Assembly: GCA_027036355.1 (NCBI GenBank)
Contig: JALVQZ010000171.1
Coordinates: 1 to 33,641 of the forward strand
Direction of reading: 5' to 3'
DNA: 33,641 nt
Source of the DNA: Acidimicrobiia bacterium
GTDB taxonomy: Bacteria > Actinomycetota > Acidimicrobiia > Spongiisociales > UBA5794
Under the pieces are notes generated by a model. The model was not told where the DNA came from, did no database searches, and saw only the letters and a list, made by a program, of their open reading frames with translations. Each line of letters opens with the position of its first letter. Position 1 is the first letter of the stretch. The translations under genes and the position numbers were made by a program. Of this stretch, positions 16,281-23,742 are shown piece by piece.

Positions 16281-17071
16281 TCCCGAACGAGGCCCTGACG
16301 GAGTTCCGGCGGCGTTATCCGCCGCGCACCGTCCAGGTCGGTCCCGTCACCTGGCGGTACAAGGCGGCCGGGGCCGGACCGGGGCTCCTGCTGCTCCACG
16401 GGATGGCCGGCAGCGCCGATATCTGGTTCCAGCAGTTCGACGCGCTCTCCCATGGACACCGCGTCGTCGCCGTCACCTACCCGATCGTCGGCTCCCTCGC
16501 AGAGCTCCGGGCGGGGATCGACGCGGTGATGGACACCGAAGGCGTCGAGAGGTTCTCGGTGCTGGGAACGAGCCTCGGGGGCTACCTTGCCCAGTACCTC
16601 GTCGGTCGGGAGCCCGACAGGATCGAACGGGCGATCTTCGCCAACACGTTCCCTCCCAACGACATCATCGCCCGATCCTCGAACGCGCTGGCGCGAGCGG
16701 TCGGGTTCCTTCCCAACCGGCTCGTGGCCGCGTTCCTCCGTCGCAACGCCACCCGGAACCTCGTCCCGGCGGCCGACGGCTCGCCGCTCCTCGACCACAT
16801 GCTCCAGGAGCAGTTCTCCGGACCCGACGTGAAGCGATCGTTCCTGGCCAGGTACCAGTGCGTCGTCGAGCCGTTCGACGCTCCCTCTCCGGCGATGCCG
16901 GTGACGATCTTCGAGTCGGACAACGACCCGCTCGTCGCCGAGCCGCTGCGTCGCCTCCTACGAACGACCTATCCCGACGCCCCGGTCCGGACCTTCACCG
17001 GCGCAGGCCACTTCCCCTACATCAACCGGCCCGACGAGTACGCCGCCGCCATCCAGGCGGCCCTCGAGTGA
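16277..17071 (+). CDS. Alpha/beta-fold hydrolase, maspardin-like
   Basis: This 264-residue protein has the alpha/beta-hydrolase core. LLLLHGMAGSADIW forms the oxyanion region, GTSLGGYLAQ carries nucleophile Ser99, Asp217 lies in ESDNDPLV, and His245 lies in GAGHFPYINRP, giving a plausible catalytic triad. The GTSLGG elbow, with ANTFPPND after it, recalls the maspardin (SPG21) branch more than typical esterases, but this is by eye. No signal peptide. ATG 16277 overlaps the methyltransferase stop, and its stop overlaps the next GTG, so the three genes are probably translated together. The substrate is unknown. Confidence 0.85.
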   Translation: MIPNEALTEFRRRYPPRTVQVGPVTWRYKAAGAGPGLLLLHGMAGSADIWFQQFDALSHGHRVVAVTYPIVGSLAELRAGIDAVMDTEGVERFSVLGTSLGGYLAQYLVGREPDRIERAIFANTFPPNDIIARSSNALARAVGFLPNRLVAAFLRRNATRNLVPAADGSPLLDHMLQEQFSGPDVKRSFLARYQCVVEPFDAPSPAMPVTIFESDNDPLVAEPLRRLLRTTYPDAPVRTFTGAGHFPYINRPDEYAAAIQAALE

Positions 17072-17532
17072 CCAGGATCGAGGTGACGATGCGTCTTCCG
17101 GTCCCGCCGGCGACGGTCTGGGCCGACCTCGAGCGCCTCGAGACGCACGCCGAGTGGATGGCCGAAGCCGAACGCATCGGGTTCAACGGACCCCGAACCC
17201 GAGGCGTCGGGACGGTGATGACGGTCCCCACCAAGGTCGGACCGTTCCGGATCGACGACGTGATGGAGGTGGTGACCTGGCGACGCGAGCGCGAGATCGG
17301 CATCCGCCATGTGGGGCTCGTCTCGGGAACCGGCAGGTTCACGCTCGCCCCGGATGGTTCCGGTACCCGTGTCACGTGGACCGAGGAGCTCACGTTCCCA
17401 CCGCGACTCGGCGGACCCGTCGGTGAGCGCCTCGCCGCCGTCGTCCTCCGCCGGATCTGGCGTCGGAACCTGGACCGCTTCGGCCGGCGCTTCAGCGCGG
17501 CGCCGACCCGACGGACCGAACCCGACCGCTGA
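17068..17532 (+). CDS. SRPBCC/polyketide-cyclase-like ligand-binding protein
   Basis: This 154-residue protein follows the SRPBCC (START-like) pattern: an opening strand then VPPATVWADLERLETHAEWMAEAE, a middle strand series (GPFRIDDVMEVVTWRREREIGIRH), and a closing GTRVTWTEELTFPP followed by a C-terminal amphipathic helix. Such proteins bind hydrophobic ligands or act as cyclases or dehydratases. The start is GTG 17068, overlapping the hydrolase stop (GTGA). Function in this operon is unknown. The 163 nt to the next gene hold only a weak small reading frame on the minus strand. Confidence 0.8.
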   Translation: MTRIEVTMRLPVPPATVWADLERLETHAEWMAEAERIGFNGPRTRGVGTVMTVPTKVGPFRIDDVMEVVTWRREREIGIRHVGLVSGTGRFTLAPDGSGTRVTWTEELTFPPRLGGPVGERLAAVVLRRIWRRNLDRFGRRFSAAPTRRTEPDR

Positions 17533-17695
17533 CCAGGCGCCGGAGCAGCGCGATGGTGTGCCGATCCGGCACGTCGCCTCTGCCGTGGAGGGCGACGTGC
17601 TCGTCTCGCTCGGAACGCCGCTGAGGAAGGCGTCGTCGACGGACCATGACCTCTCCGCTGTCGTCGTGTCGCCTGTCGGCACGACGTCGTGCAGC

Positions 17696-18238
17696 TCAAG
17701 GGCGCCGGGCACCCGGATCGGCGAACCCGTCCGCCTGACGCCGCTGCAACCATCGGGTCAGCGGCGCCGGCATCTCCGCGGATCGATCACCCCAGTCGTA
17801 GACGACGACCGTGCCGGCGATGATGTCGTGCAAGGTTCGTCGTTCGCGATCGAAGAACGCCCACGCCAGCCCGAGCCCGAAGAGCACGAAGCTCAGTGGC
17901 ATCGCCAGGACGCGAACGAACGCCGCCCGCGGCTGGAGGGGCGAACCGTCGCGCTCGACCACCTTGAGGCCGACGAGCGCCATCCCCGGGGTCTTGCCGG
18001 CGATCGTCAGGCTGAGCGTGAAGTACAGGAACGCCCACGCGGCGAGAACCGCGAGCCAGGCGAGGCCCTGCTTGGCCGTCGGGATCTCCCATGGCGTCAC
18101 GAACACGACCACGGCCGCGGCGATCCCGGCGAGAACGCCCAGGAGCGTCGTCAGGATGAACCAGTCGAGGACGAGGGCGGCGGCGCGGGTGACGACGCCG
18201 GCGTAGTGTCCACTGACCCGGCCACGTCGGCTCGTCAC
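17696..18238 (-). CDS. RDD-family membrane protein
   Basis: This 180-residue protein begins with a basic segment, then RAAALVLDWFILTTLLGVLAG, which carries the RxxAxxxD start of the RDD domain. Two further membrane segments follow (LAWLAVLAAWAFLYFTLSL, ALVGLKVVER after GKTPGM, FVRVLAMPLSFVLFGLGLAWAFFD). The ending DRERRTLHDIIAGTVVV is the classic RDD C-terminal motif. RDD proteins are small membrane proteins, some linked to ion transport, with mostly unknown roles. The start is GTG 18238, overlapping the stop of the upstream repeat-protein gene (GTGA), so the two products probably act together. Confidence 0.9.
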   Translation of the reverse strand: MTSRRGRVSGHYAGVVTRAAALVLDWFILTTLLGVLAGIAAAVVVFVTPWEIPTAKQGLAWLAVLAAWAFLYFTLSLTIAGKTPGMALVGLKVVERDGSPLQPRAAFVRVLAMPLSFVLFGLGLAWAFFDRERRTLHDIIAGTVVVYDWGDRSAEMPAPLTRWLQRRQADGFADPGARRP

Positions 18239-19026
18239 GACGGCTCCGCCTCCCCGTCGGCTTCCGGTCCGTCGAGGACCAGCCCCGCCGGGCCGGCCGG
18301 CATCCGGTCGGGATCACGCCCCAGAAGCCGATCGATGCTGCGCGACACCACGACGTCGAGCCCGACCGCCTGCCGGCGGGCGAGGTCGAGGGCCGAGCCG
18401 GCCACCTGGCCGGTTCCCTTGGTCACGATGCCGCCGACCTCGACCCGCTCCATGACGGCGTCGACGTCCACCCGTTCCATCAGCCGGTCGACGTCGACCC
18501 GGTCGAGGAGCCGGTTGACGTCGACCCGATCCAGCAGGTGGTTCACGTCGACCCGATCCAGCAGGTGGTTCACGTCGACCCGATCCAAGATGGCATCGAG
18601 GTCGAGGCGGTCGAGGACGGCGTCCAGGTCGAGACGGTCGACGATGTCGACGGGATCGATCGCGTCGACGACGACCGGGACCACCGCCGCGACGATCTTC
18701 GCGATCTGGTCCTCGAGGCGTCTGACCACCCGATCCGACTCCGGAGCCAGCTCCTCGGCGACGGCCACCGCCACCTCGTTGGCCACCTGCCCGGCGAACT
18801 GCACCGGCGGTGTCCTCAGGACCCGGCGGGCCAGCACCCCGGTGGCCTTCGCCGCGATGCGGATCCCGGCCAGACCGGCCGCGACGGTGTTCTCGACGGC
18901 CCGGGAGGAGAAGCCCTCGACGGTGCGTTCTCGTCGCGGGTGGCTACGGATGACCGACACGGGGATCTCGGTGACGACCTCGGGAGCCGAAGCCTGCTCG
19001 GATGGGTGTTCGGGGGCATCCTCCAT
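18235..19026 (-). CDS. Nonapeptide-repeat protein paired with an RDD protein
   Basis: This 263-residue protein has no recognised enzyme motif. An Ala/Val-rich helical region (about 43-125) is followed by about eight tandem nine-residue units (126-196) of the form VDxLLDRVD, for example LDAVLDRLD, VNHLLDRVD twice, VNRLLDRVD, VDRLMERVD and VDAVMERVE. It ends in a Pro/Gly/acidic tail. Each unit would make a short regular turn, suggesting a repeat solenoid or a membrane-surface scaffold. ATG 19026 is preferred over GTG 19032 because TAGGCT (19033-19038) ends 6 nt before it. Coupling to the RDD gene suggests a shared function. I believe similar repeats occur in other actinobacterial RDD proteins, but no function is known to me. 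Confidence 0.75.
   Translation of the reverse strand: MEDAPEHPSEQASAPEVVTEIPVSVIRSHPRRERTVEGFSSRAVENTVAAGLAGIRIAAKATGVLARRVLRTPPVQFAGQVANEVAVAVAEELAPESDRVVRRLEDQIAKIVAAVVPVVVDAIDPVDIVDRLDLDAVLDRLDLDAILDRVDVNHLLDRVDVNHLLDRVDVNRLLDRVDVDRLMERVDVDAVMERVEVGGIVTKGTGQVAGSALDLARRQAVGLDVVVSRSIDRLLGRDPDRMPAGPAGLVLDGPEADGEAEPS
18439..18651 (-). repeat. In-frame 27-bp tandem repeats (nonapeptide units)
   Basis: The coding repeats are also clear at DNA level. Two adjacent 27-bp copies (18518-18544 and 18545-18571) are identical, and those on both sides diverge progressively. Identity in the centre with drift outward suggests recent slippage or unequal crossing-over within an older array. Confidence 0.85.
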
Positions 19027-19035
19027 GGCCACAGC

Positions 19036-20964
19036 CTACCGAGGGGCGCCCGACGCCCCTTCGGTCGAGATCCACGGCCCCGCGGTGAGCTCGCCGGTGG
19101 CTCGAACCAGGTCGCCGGTGATGAGCGAACGCATCGGAGCGGCGGCCCGCTCCCCGCCGCGGGCCAGCACGACGACGACCTCACCATTGTGGAAGGTGCC
19201 GGCGACCCGACGAACCCACCGGCGCCCCGGCAGCGACGACGTGGCGGCGGCGGCCTCGAGCAGTGCCCGATGGGCGGGACGCGGAGATCCCGACCGGTCG
19301 AGCAGCCCGTGACGGGGGAAGTAGCCGCGGTCGTGGTCCACGAACCCGTCGAGGAACACCGCCACCTGCGGGAAGGCGCTCGCGGCCACGAGCGACTCGA
19401 CCACGCGGTTCGCGACGGCGGCGTCGTCGACGAAGGCCTGCCCCTCCCCTCCTCGGGGGAGCTCGACGAGGGCGAGCGTTCCCAGGCCGAGACGGCCCGC
19501 AGCGCCATGCGAGCGTGCGATCCCGTCCCACACGTCGGCGTCGTGGCGGATCCGGAAGACGACCTCGTCGACGCCGACGGGAACCCTCCGGGGTGGCGCC
19601 CACGGGTCGTAGCCGTGAGCGACGAAGTGACCTCCCGCCCATTCCGACGACGAGAACGGAACGGCCGGACCCATGGCGATCCGCACGCCGGGAGGAGGAT
19701 CGGGAGGGACGAACGCTCCGGACCCGCGGGGTTGGACCAGCTCCCATCGTTCGATCCCGACCAGCGTCGGGATCTCCGCCGCGGTGCCCGCCGGCGCCAC
19801 CACCGAGAACCGTGTCCCACGCGCGGCGAGATCCGCGATCCTCTCCGCCCCGTCGGGATCGGCGATGTCCGCGACGGGAACACGGACGCGGTCGATCCTC
19901 GCTTCCCACAGGGCGAGGATCGCGGAATCGTCCCTGACCCGCTTCCGGACGAACGCGTCGAGTCCATCCATGGCCAGGTCGCGAGCGTGCGCCCAGCCGT
20001 GGCGCATCGTGACCCCGAGCGGATCGGCCCACGCCGGATCCAGAAAGGCGTCGATCCGCTCGGACGCTCCCTCGTCGACACGTCCGTAGGTGCGGACCGG
20101 ACGGACGACGTGATCGTGCTCTCCGACGTCGACGACGAACATCCCGAGCTTCGGCCGCTCGTCACGTCCGAACTCGTCGGTGGGGGCGATCGGGGACAGT
20201 TCCGCGTAGCCGGGTCGGACGAACCCCGTCGCAGGGACGACGTACAGATCGGTGTCGGCGTGGCGGCCGTGGAAGAAGTGGTGCACATGCCCGCTGAACA
20301 CCGCCTCGACCTGGTACTCCTGGACCAGTCCCAGGAACCACGCACGGCCCTCCGGACCGAGGTTGTCGTAGTGCTCGGGCTCGTCGGATCGCCACAGGAA
20401 CGGCGGGTAGTGGCCGAACACGAAGATGCGCTCTCCTGCTTCGCGGGCGTGGGCGAGGGTTCCTTCGAGCCATCGCCGGTGCTGGACGGCTCGCGGCAGG
20501 TCCGAGCCGATCGATGGAGTATCGACGAGAACGAACCGGCATCCCTCGACGCCGAACGCCTGGTAGGCCGGCCCCCACCGGCCTTCGAACCGTCCGTAGT
20601 GACGTTCGTCGACGCGGGGAGCGTCGACGAACCCGAAGGGCTTGTCGCCGACGTCGTGGTTGCCCGGCACCACATGCAGCGGCACCGTCAGTCGCCGGTA
20701 CGCATCGGCGGCCAGCTCGTTGGCGGCGGGGTGGTCGCCGTGGCCCGGAACAGGATGGACGACGTCGCCGAGATGCACGACGAACGCCGGGGCGATGCGT
20801 TCGATCAGCTCGACGGCGTGGCGATTGCGCCCGGCGAGGAGCCGGTTGGCCGGGAAGTCCCCGGCCGGCGCTTCCTCGAGCTGGACGTGGGTGTCGGCGA
20901 CGACGACGAAACGGAGCGTCACGCTCGACGACCCGCCGACGTCGGTGGCGCTGTCCCGGCGCAC
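19036..20964 (-). CDS. Calcineurin-like metallophosphoesterase with long C-terminal region
   Basis: This protein of up to 642 residues has the metallophosphoesterase motifs in order: ADTHVQ (D-x-H), HLGDVVHP, VPGNHDVG, FGHYPPF and FSGHVHHFFHGRH, all within the first 260 residues. It should bind two metal ions and cleave phosphomono- or diesters. The remaining 350 or more residues have beta-rich segments and no motif I recognise. No signal peptide is evident. The start is ambiguous: GTG 20964 lies 4 nt after the YCII gene's stop, but similarity begins at VTLRFVVVADTH, so GTG 20922 is possible. It is probably co-transcribed with the YCII gene. Confidence 0.85.
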   Translation of the reverse strand: MRRDSATDVGGSSSVTLRFVVVADTHVQLEEAPAGDFPANRLLAGRNRHAVELIERIAPAFVVHLGDVVHPVPGHGDHPAANELAADAYRRLTVPLHVVPGNHDVGDKPFGFVDAPRVDERHYGRFEGRWGPAYQAFGVEGCRFVLVDTPSIGSDLPRAVQHRRWLEGTLAHAREAGERIFVFGHYPPFLWRSDEPEHYDNLGPEGRAWFLGLVQEYQVEAVFSGHVHHFFHGRHADTDLYVVPATGFVRPGYAELSPIAPTDEFGRDERPKLGMFVVDVGEHDHVVRPVRTYGRVDEGASERIDAFLDPAWADPLGVTMRHGWAHARDLAMDGLDAFVRKRVRDDSAILALWEARIDRVRVPVADIADPDGAERIADLAARGTRFSVVAPAGTAAEIPTLVGIERWELVQPRGSGAFVPPDPPPGVRIAMGPAVPFSSSEWAGGHFVAHGYDPWAPPRRVPVGVDEVVFRIRHDADVWDGIARSHGAAGRLGLGTLALVELPRGGEGQAFVDDAAVANRVVESLVAASAFPQVAVFLDGFVDHDRGYFPRHGLLDRSGSPRPAHRALLEAAAATSSLPGRRWVRRVAGTFHNGEVVVVLARGGERAAAPMRSLITGDLVRATGELTAGPWISTEGASGAPR

Positions 20965-20968
20965 ATCC

Positions 20969-21337
20969 TCAGGCGCCTCGCGAAGCGTGGAACGGTCTCA
21001 CCTCGATCGCCTGGCCGACCACGTCGACGACCTTCCCGGCCCACGTGAGCGCCTCGTCGAGGTCGTCGACATCGATGACGTAGAACCCCGCCAGATGCTC
21101 CTTGGACTCCACGAACGGCCCGTCGGTGATGACACGGTCGCCGCCGGCGTCGGCGGGACGCACGACCGTGGCGGCATCGGGCCCGTGCAGGCCGCCGGTG
21201 AACACGAAGACGCCTTCGGCTCGCATGTCGGACTCGAGGTCGTCGATCCGTTGCATGAACGTCTGCATCTGTTCCGGGGTCGGCGGGGGACGGTCGGGGC
21301 CGCCGCCGGTGTGTAGTGACAGCAGGTACTGCGCCAT
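20969..21337 (-). CDS. YCII/DGPF-domain protein
   Basis: This 122-residue protein has the YCII-related (DGPF) fold. It opens MAQYLLSLHTGG and carries the signature TDGPFVESKEHLAGFYVIDVDDLDEA, with a helix of TPEQMQTFMQRIDDL between. Proteins of this family have a dimeric ferredoxin-like fold, and many act with ECF sigma factors, though no sigma gene is nearby. ATG 21337 has a GAGGAG ribosome binding site, and TAGGGT (21377-21382, minus strand) is a likely -10 box about 40 nt upstream. The metallophosphoesterase follows directly. Confidence 0.88.
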   Translation of the reverse strand: MAQYLLSLHTGGGPDRPPPTPEQMQTFMQRIDDLESDMRAEGVFVFTGGLHGPDAATVVRPADAGGDRVITDGPFVESKEHLAGFYVIDVDDLDEALTWAGKVVDVVGQAIEVRPFHASRGA

Positions 21338-21412
21338 GGTGTGCTCCTCGATCGGGTGCGGGGCTCTCCCGCGCTCACCCTACCGACGAACGGGACCGGC
21401 CGATCGAGACCG

Positions 21413-23125
21413 CTATCGCAGCGCGAGGACCTCGATACGGTCGCCGACCGCGACGACCAACAGCTTGGTCGGCTCGGCGGACTCGATCGCGGCGACGACG
21501 GCATCGACGTCGGGAGCGGCGCCCTCGGCGGTCGGCATGGCTCGCACCCGGGCGCCGGTGGTCGCGGCCACGCTCCGCGCCAGCTCGCCGGCCCCGGGCG
21601 CCACCAACACGACCTCCTTGGGCGGCGCCGCCCGCTCCGACGGGACGAGCCGGGTCCGATCGGTCCGCCACACCTGGACGTGATAGGCCCCGATCGCACC
21701 TCCCGTCAGCAGCGCCGCCAGCGCCCCCTTGAACGAACCGAACGATCCCTGACCCGACAGGACGAGCACCAGCAGACCCTGGAGGACGACGATGAGACCG
21801 ACGAACACGGCGATCGCCGCGACCCCGAGCACCCCGAAGATGTAGATCCGGCGGGTGACCGACCGCAGTTCGGCGGTCTCGTCCCCGTACCGCTCCGCCC
21901 GGAACCAGTGCACCCACCAGACGGGACCTCCGACGACCAGCGCCGTGATCGCTCCGATCAGCGTGTTGCCGGCGTTGGCTCCGGCGAGGGGAGGGGCGAT
22001 CAGATCGAACACCGCCAGCAGCAAGATGGCGATGCCGGAGCCGACCGCGACGAGTCCGGCGCCGGCCAGGAGGTAGTCGTAGATCCGATCCGGCTCGGTG
22101 CGGACCTGACGGTGCTCCGCGAGCACCCGCCGGTGGTAGGTCCAGATCGCCGCCGCCACGGTCACCGACGCCAGCTCCCACGGCATCTTGGCGAAGTGCT
22201 CCGACGCCGACGGGACCGTCGATCCGAAGAACCACACGAGAACGTCGAACAGGACCGCCGAACCGATGGCGACGCTGACGGCGACCGAACCGAGAACGGG
22301 GAACAACAACACGTAGCCGAACCACAGGGGCGAGCGTTCGCCATGGCGGGCACCGCGCCGGAACCAGTGGTACCCCCACCCGGCGCCGCCGACCACGAGC
22401 AGGGCGACGCCGGTGGCCACGGCGTCCCACAGATCGCCCGCCACGAGCGTGGTCGAGGCGATCAGGTCGTACACCCCCTCGTAGACCTGGCTGACGATCA
22501 GGAACAGTCCCGACGAGCCCGCGACGAGCCCCACGAGCGATCCGACGAGGGCCGGCAGGATCGGAAGGAGCTCGGGAGCGAGCCGGTCGTCCAGCCAGAT
22601 GCGCTGATGGAACACCCAGACGACCCCCCACACCACCAAGGCCGCCCACACCTCGCCGTCGAACCCTTCCCGGGTCAGGAGCGCGCGCAGCGCCATCGTG
22701 GCGGTGGTGGTGACGATCACGGCCGAGACCACGAGCGAGGCGTTGAGGTAGAGCATCCACGCGAGGCTGCGCCGCTCGGCGTCCTCGGCGACGATGCGCG
22801 GCCGGACGTACCGCCAGAGGCCACCCCACACGAGTCCGCCGACGACGAGCAGGCTGACCGCCGACGCGACCTGTGTCTCCGAGCCGGCGAAGGCGCTCGG
22901 CCGCACGACGAGGGCGACGATGACGCCTCTGACCCCTTCGGCGAACAGGACGAGGGACACGAACAGGAAGCCGTACACGAAGAAGCGCCGGATCGCCCCG
23001 GCGATGTCGTGCTCTTCTCCTTCGCCTCTGCGGGTGGCCTTGATGATGAAGAAGACGATCCCGATCACGATGCCGAGCTGCACGAACATGATCAGGAGCG
23101 AGATGAGGATGCCGACGATCTCCAC
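21413..23125 (-). CDS. DUF5671-like multi-repeat membrane protein
   Basis: This 570-residue protein holds about a dozen transmembrane helices arranged as repeats of two helices, each unit ending in a charged aromatic motif: WGGLWRYVRPR, WVFHQRIWL, GWGYHWFRRG, WTYHRRVLAE, VWWVHWFRAE and, degenerate, GAYHVQVWR. Units start with sequences such as RIYIFGVLGV, RIYDYLLAGA and FGYVLLFPVL. The layout matches DUF5671 repeats of unknown function. The last 75 residues are soluble, with VVLVAPGAGELARSVAATTG. ATG 23125 lies 4 nt after the stop of the upstream small anchored protein, so they form an operon. Confidence 0.8.
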   Translation of the reverse strand: MEIVGILISLLIMFVQLGIVIGIVFFIIKATRRGEGEEHDIAGAIRRFFVYGFLFVSLVLFAEGVRGVIVALVVRPSAFAGSETQVASAVSLLVVGGLVWGGLWRYVRPRIVAEDAERRSLAWMLYLNASLVVSAVIVTTTATMALRALLTREGFDGEVWAALVVWGVVWVFHQRIWLDDRLAPELLPILPALVGSLVGLVAGSSGLFLIVSQVYEGVYDLIASTTLVAGDLWDAVATGVALLVVGGAGWGYHWFRRGARHGERSPLWFGYVLLFPVLGSVAVSVAIGSAVLFDVLVWFFGSTVPSASEHFAKMPWELASVTVAAAIWTYHRRVLAEHRQVRTEPDRIYDYLLAGAGLVAVGSGIAILLLAVFDLIAPPLAGANAGNTLIGAITALVVGGPVWWVHWFRAERYGDETAELRSVTRRIYIFGVLGVAAIAVFVGLIVVLQGLLVLVLSGQGSFGSFKGALAALLTGGAIGAYHVQVWRTDRTRLVPSERAAPPKEVVLVAPGAGELARSVAATTGARVRAMPTAEGAAPDVDAVVAAIESAEPTKLLVVAVGDRIEVLALR

Positions 23126-23129
23126 GAGC

Positions 23130-23576
23130 TCAGCCTTCCAGATCGGGGTTCTCGGCGCAGTACTCCACCGGCCACGGGGACCGATCGATCCGCCAGCCCT
23201 CGTCGAGGAGCCGCAGATGGAACGACACGGTGCGTTCGTACCCCGGGTCGAGCAGCCCCCCGGACGTCCCGATCGAGACCCGCACCGACGCCTGGTCGCC
23301 GTCGATGCGGGAGTCGATCAGGGTGGCGCGGTCCTCGCTGGGCCCCCAGTTCATGACGTCGTCGAGGGCGTTCTCGCATCGAGGCTTCAACGACGGCGCG
23401 AGCCAGGACGAAGCCGACAAGGGGTCCCGGTCGAACACGGCCTGGAGGTACCGCTGGACGACACCTTCCGGGCTGCTGACGGGATAGACCGCGGGACGGC
23501 GGACGGCCGTCAGCGCGATCGCCGCGATCACCAGCACGATCAGGCCGCCGACCCAGATCCACGTCGATCGCTTCAT
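23130..23576 (-). CDS. Small membrane-anchored protein, function unknown
   Basis: This 148-residue protein has one N-terminal membrane helix (WIWVGGLIVLVIAAIALTAV) after a short basic start, then a domain outside the membrane opening SSPEGVVQRYLQAVFDRD, with beta-rich segments and a closing EGWRIDRSPWPVEYC. The shape recalls NTF2/SnoaL-like domains tethered to the membrane in actinobacteria, but this is only a structural impression. AAGGAG lies 7 nt before ATG 23576. It leads the two-gene operon with the DUF5671-like protein and faces a divergent secreted protein. Confidence 0.75.
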   Translation of the reverse strand: MKRSTWIWVGGLIVLVIAAIALTAVRRPAVYPVSSPEGVVQRYLQAVFDRDPLSASSWLAPSLKPRCENALDDVMNWGPSEDRATLIDSRIDGDQASVRVSIGTSGGLLDPGYERTVSFHLRLLDEGWRIDRSPWPVEYCAENPDLEG

Positions 23577-23632
23577 CGACGACTCCTTCCCGTCCGTCTC
23601 TCATCCTCGCGGCGATCCGGCTGCGGAACAAG

Positions 23633-23644
23633 GGTCCTATGACC
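23633..23644. promoter_or_regulatory. Palindrome in the 23577-23742 divergent region
   Basis: GGTC-CTAT-GACC is a perfect 4-bp-arm inverted repeat in the 166-nt gap between two divergent genes. A third GGTC follows 4 nt later. It may be an operator, but its arms are short. TACAGAT at 23720-23735 is a weak candidate -10 box for the plus-strand gene. Nothing else was recognised in this gap. Confidence 0.2.
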
Positions 23645-23742
23645 ATGGGTCGCTCGCCTCATCTCCGGGCGCCGATTCAAGTTCCGAGCCTCCGTTTTCC
23701 GATAGGGATCGAGAACGAACCGTACAGATCAGGAGCAGGCAC

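Noticed and set aside
17492-17647. A 51-residue minus-strand frame with a GGAGAGG ribosome binding site between the SRPBCC and RDD genes
   Set aside because: It is very Arg-rich, overlaps the end of the SRPBCC gene, and matches nothing I recognise. Conservation would be needed to accept it.
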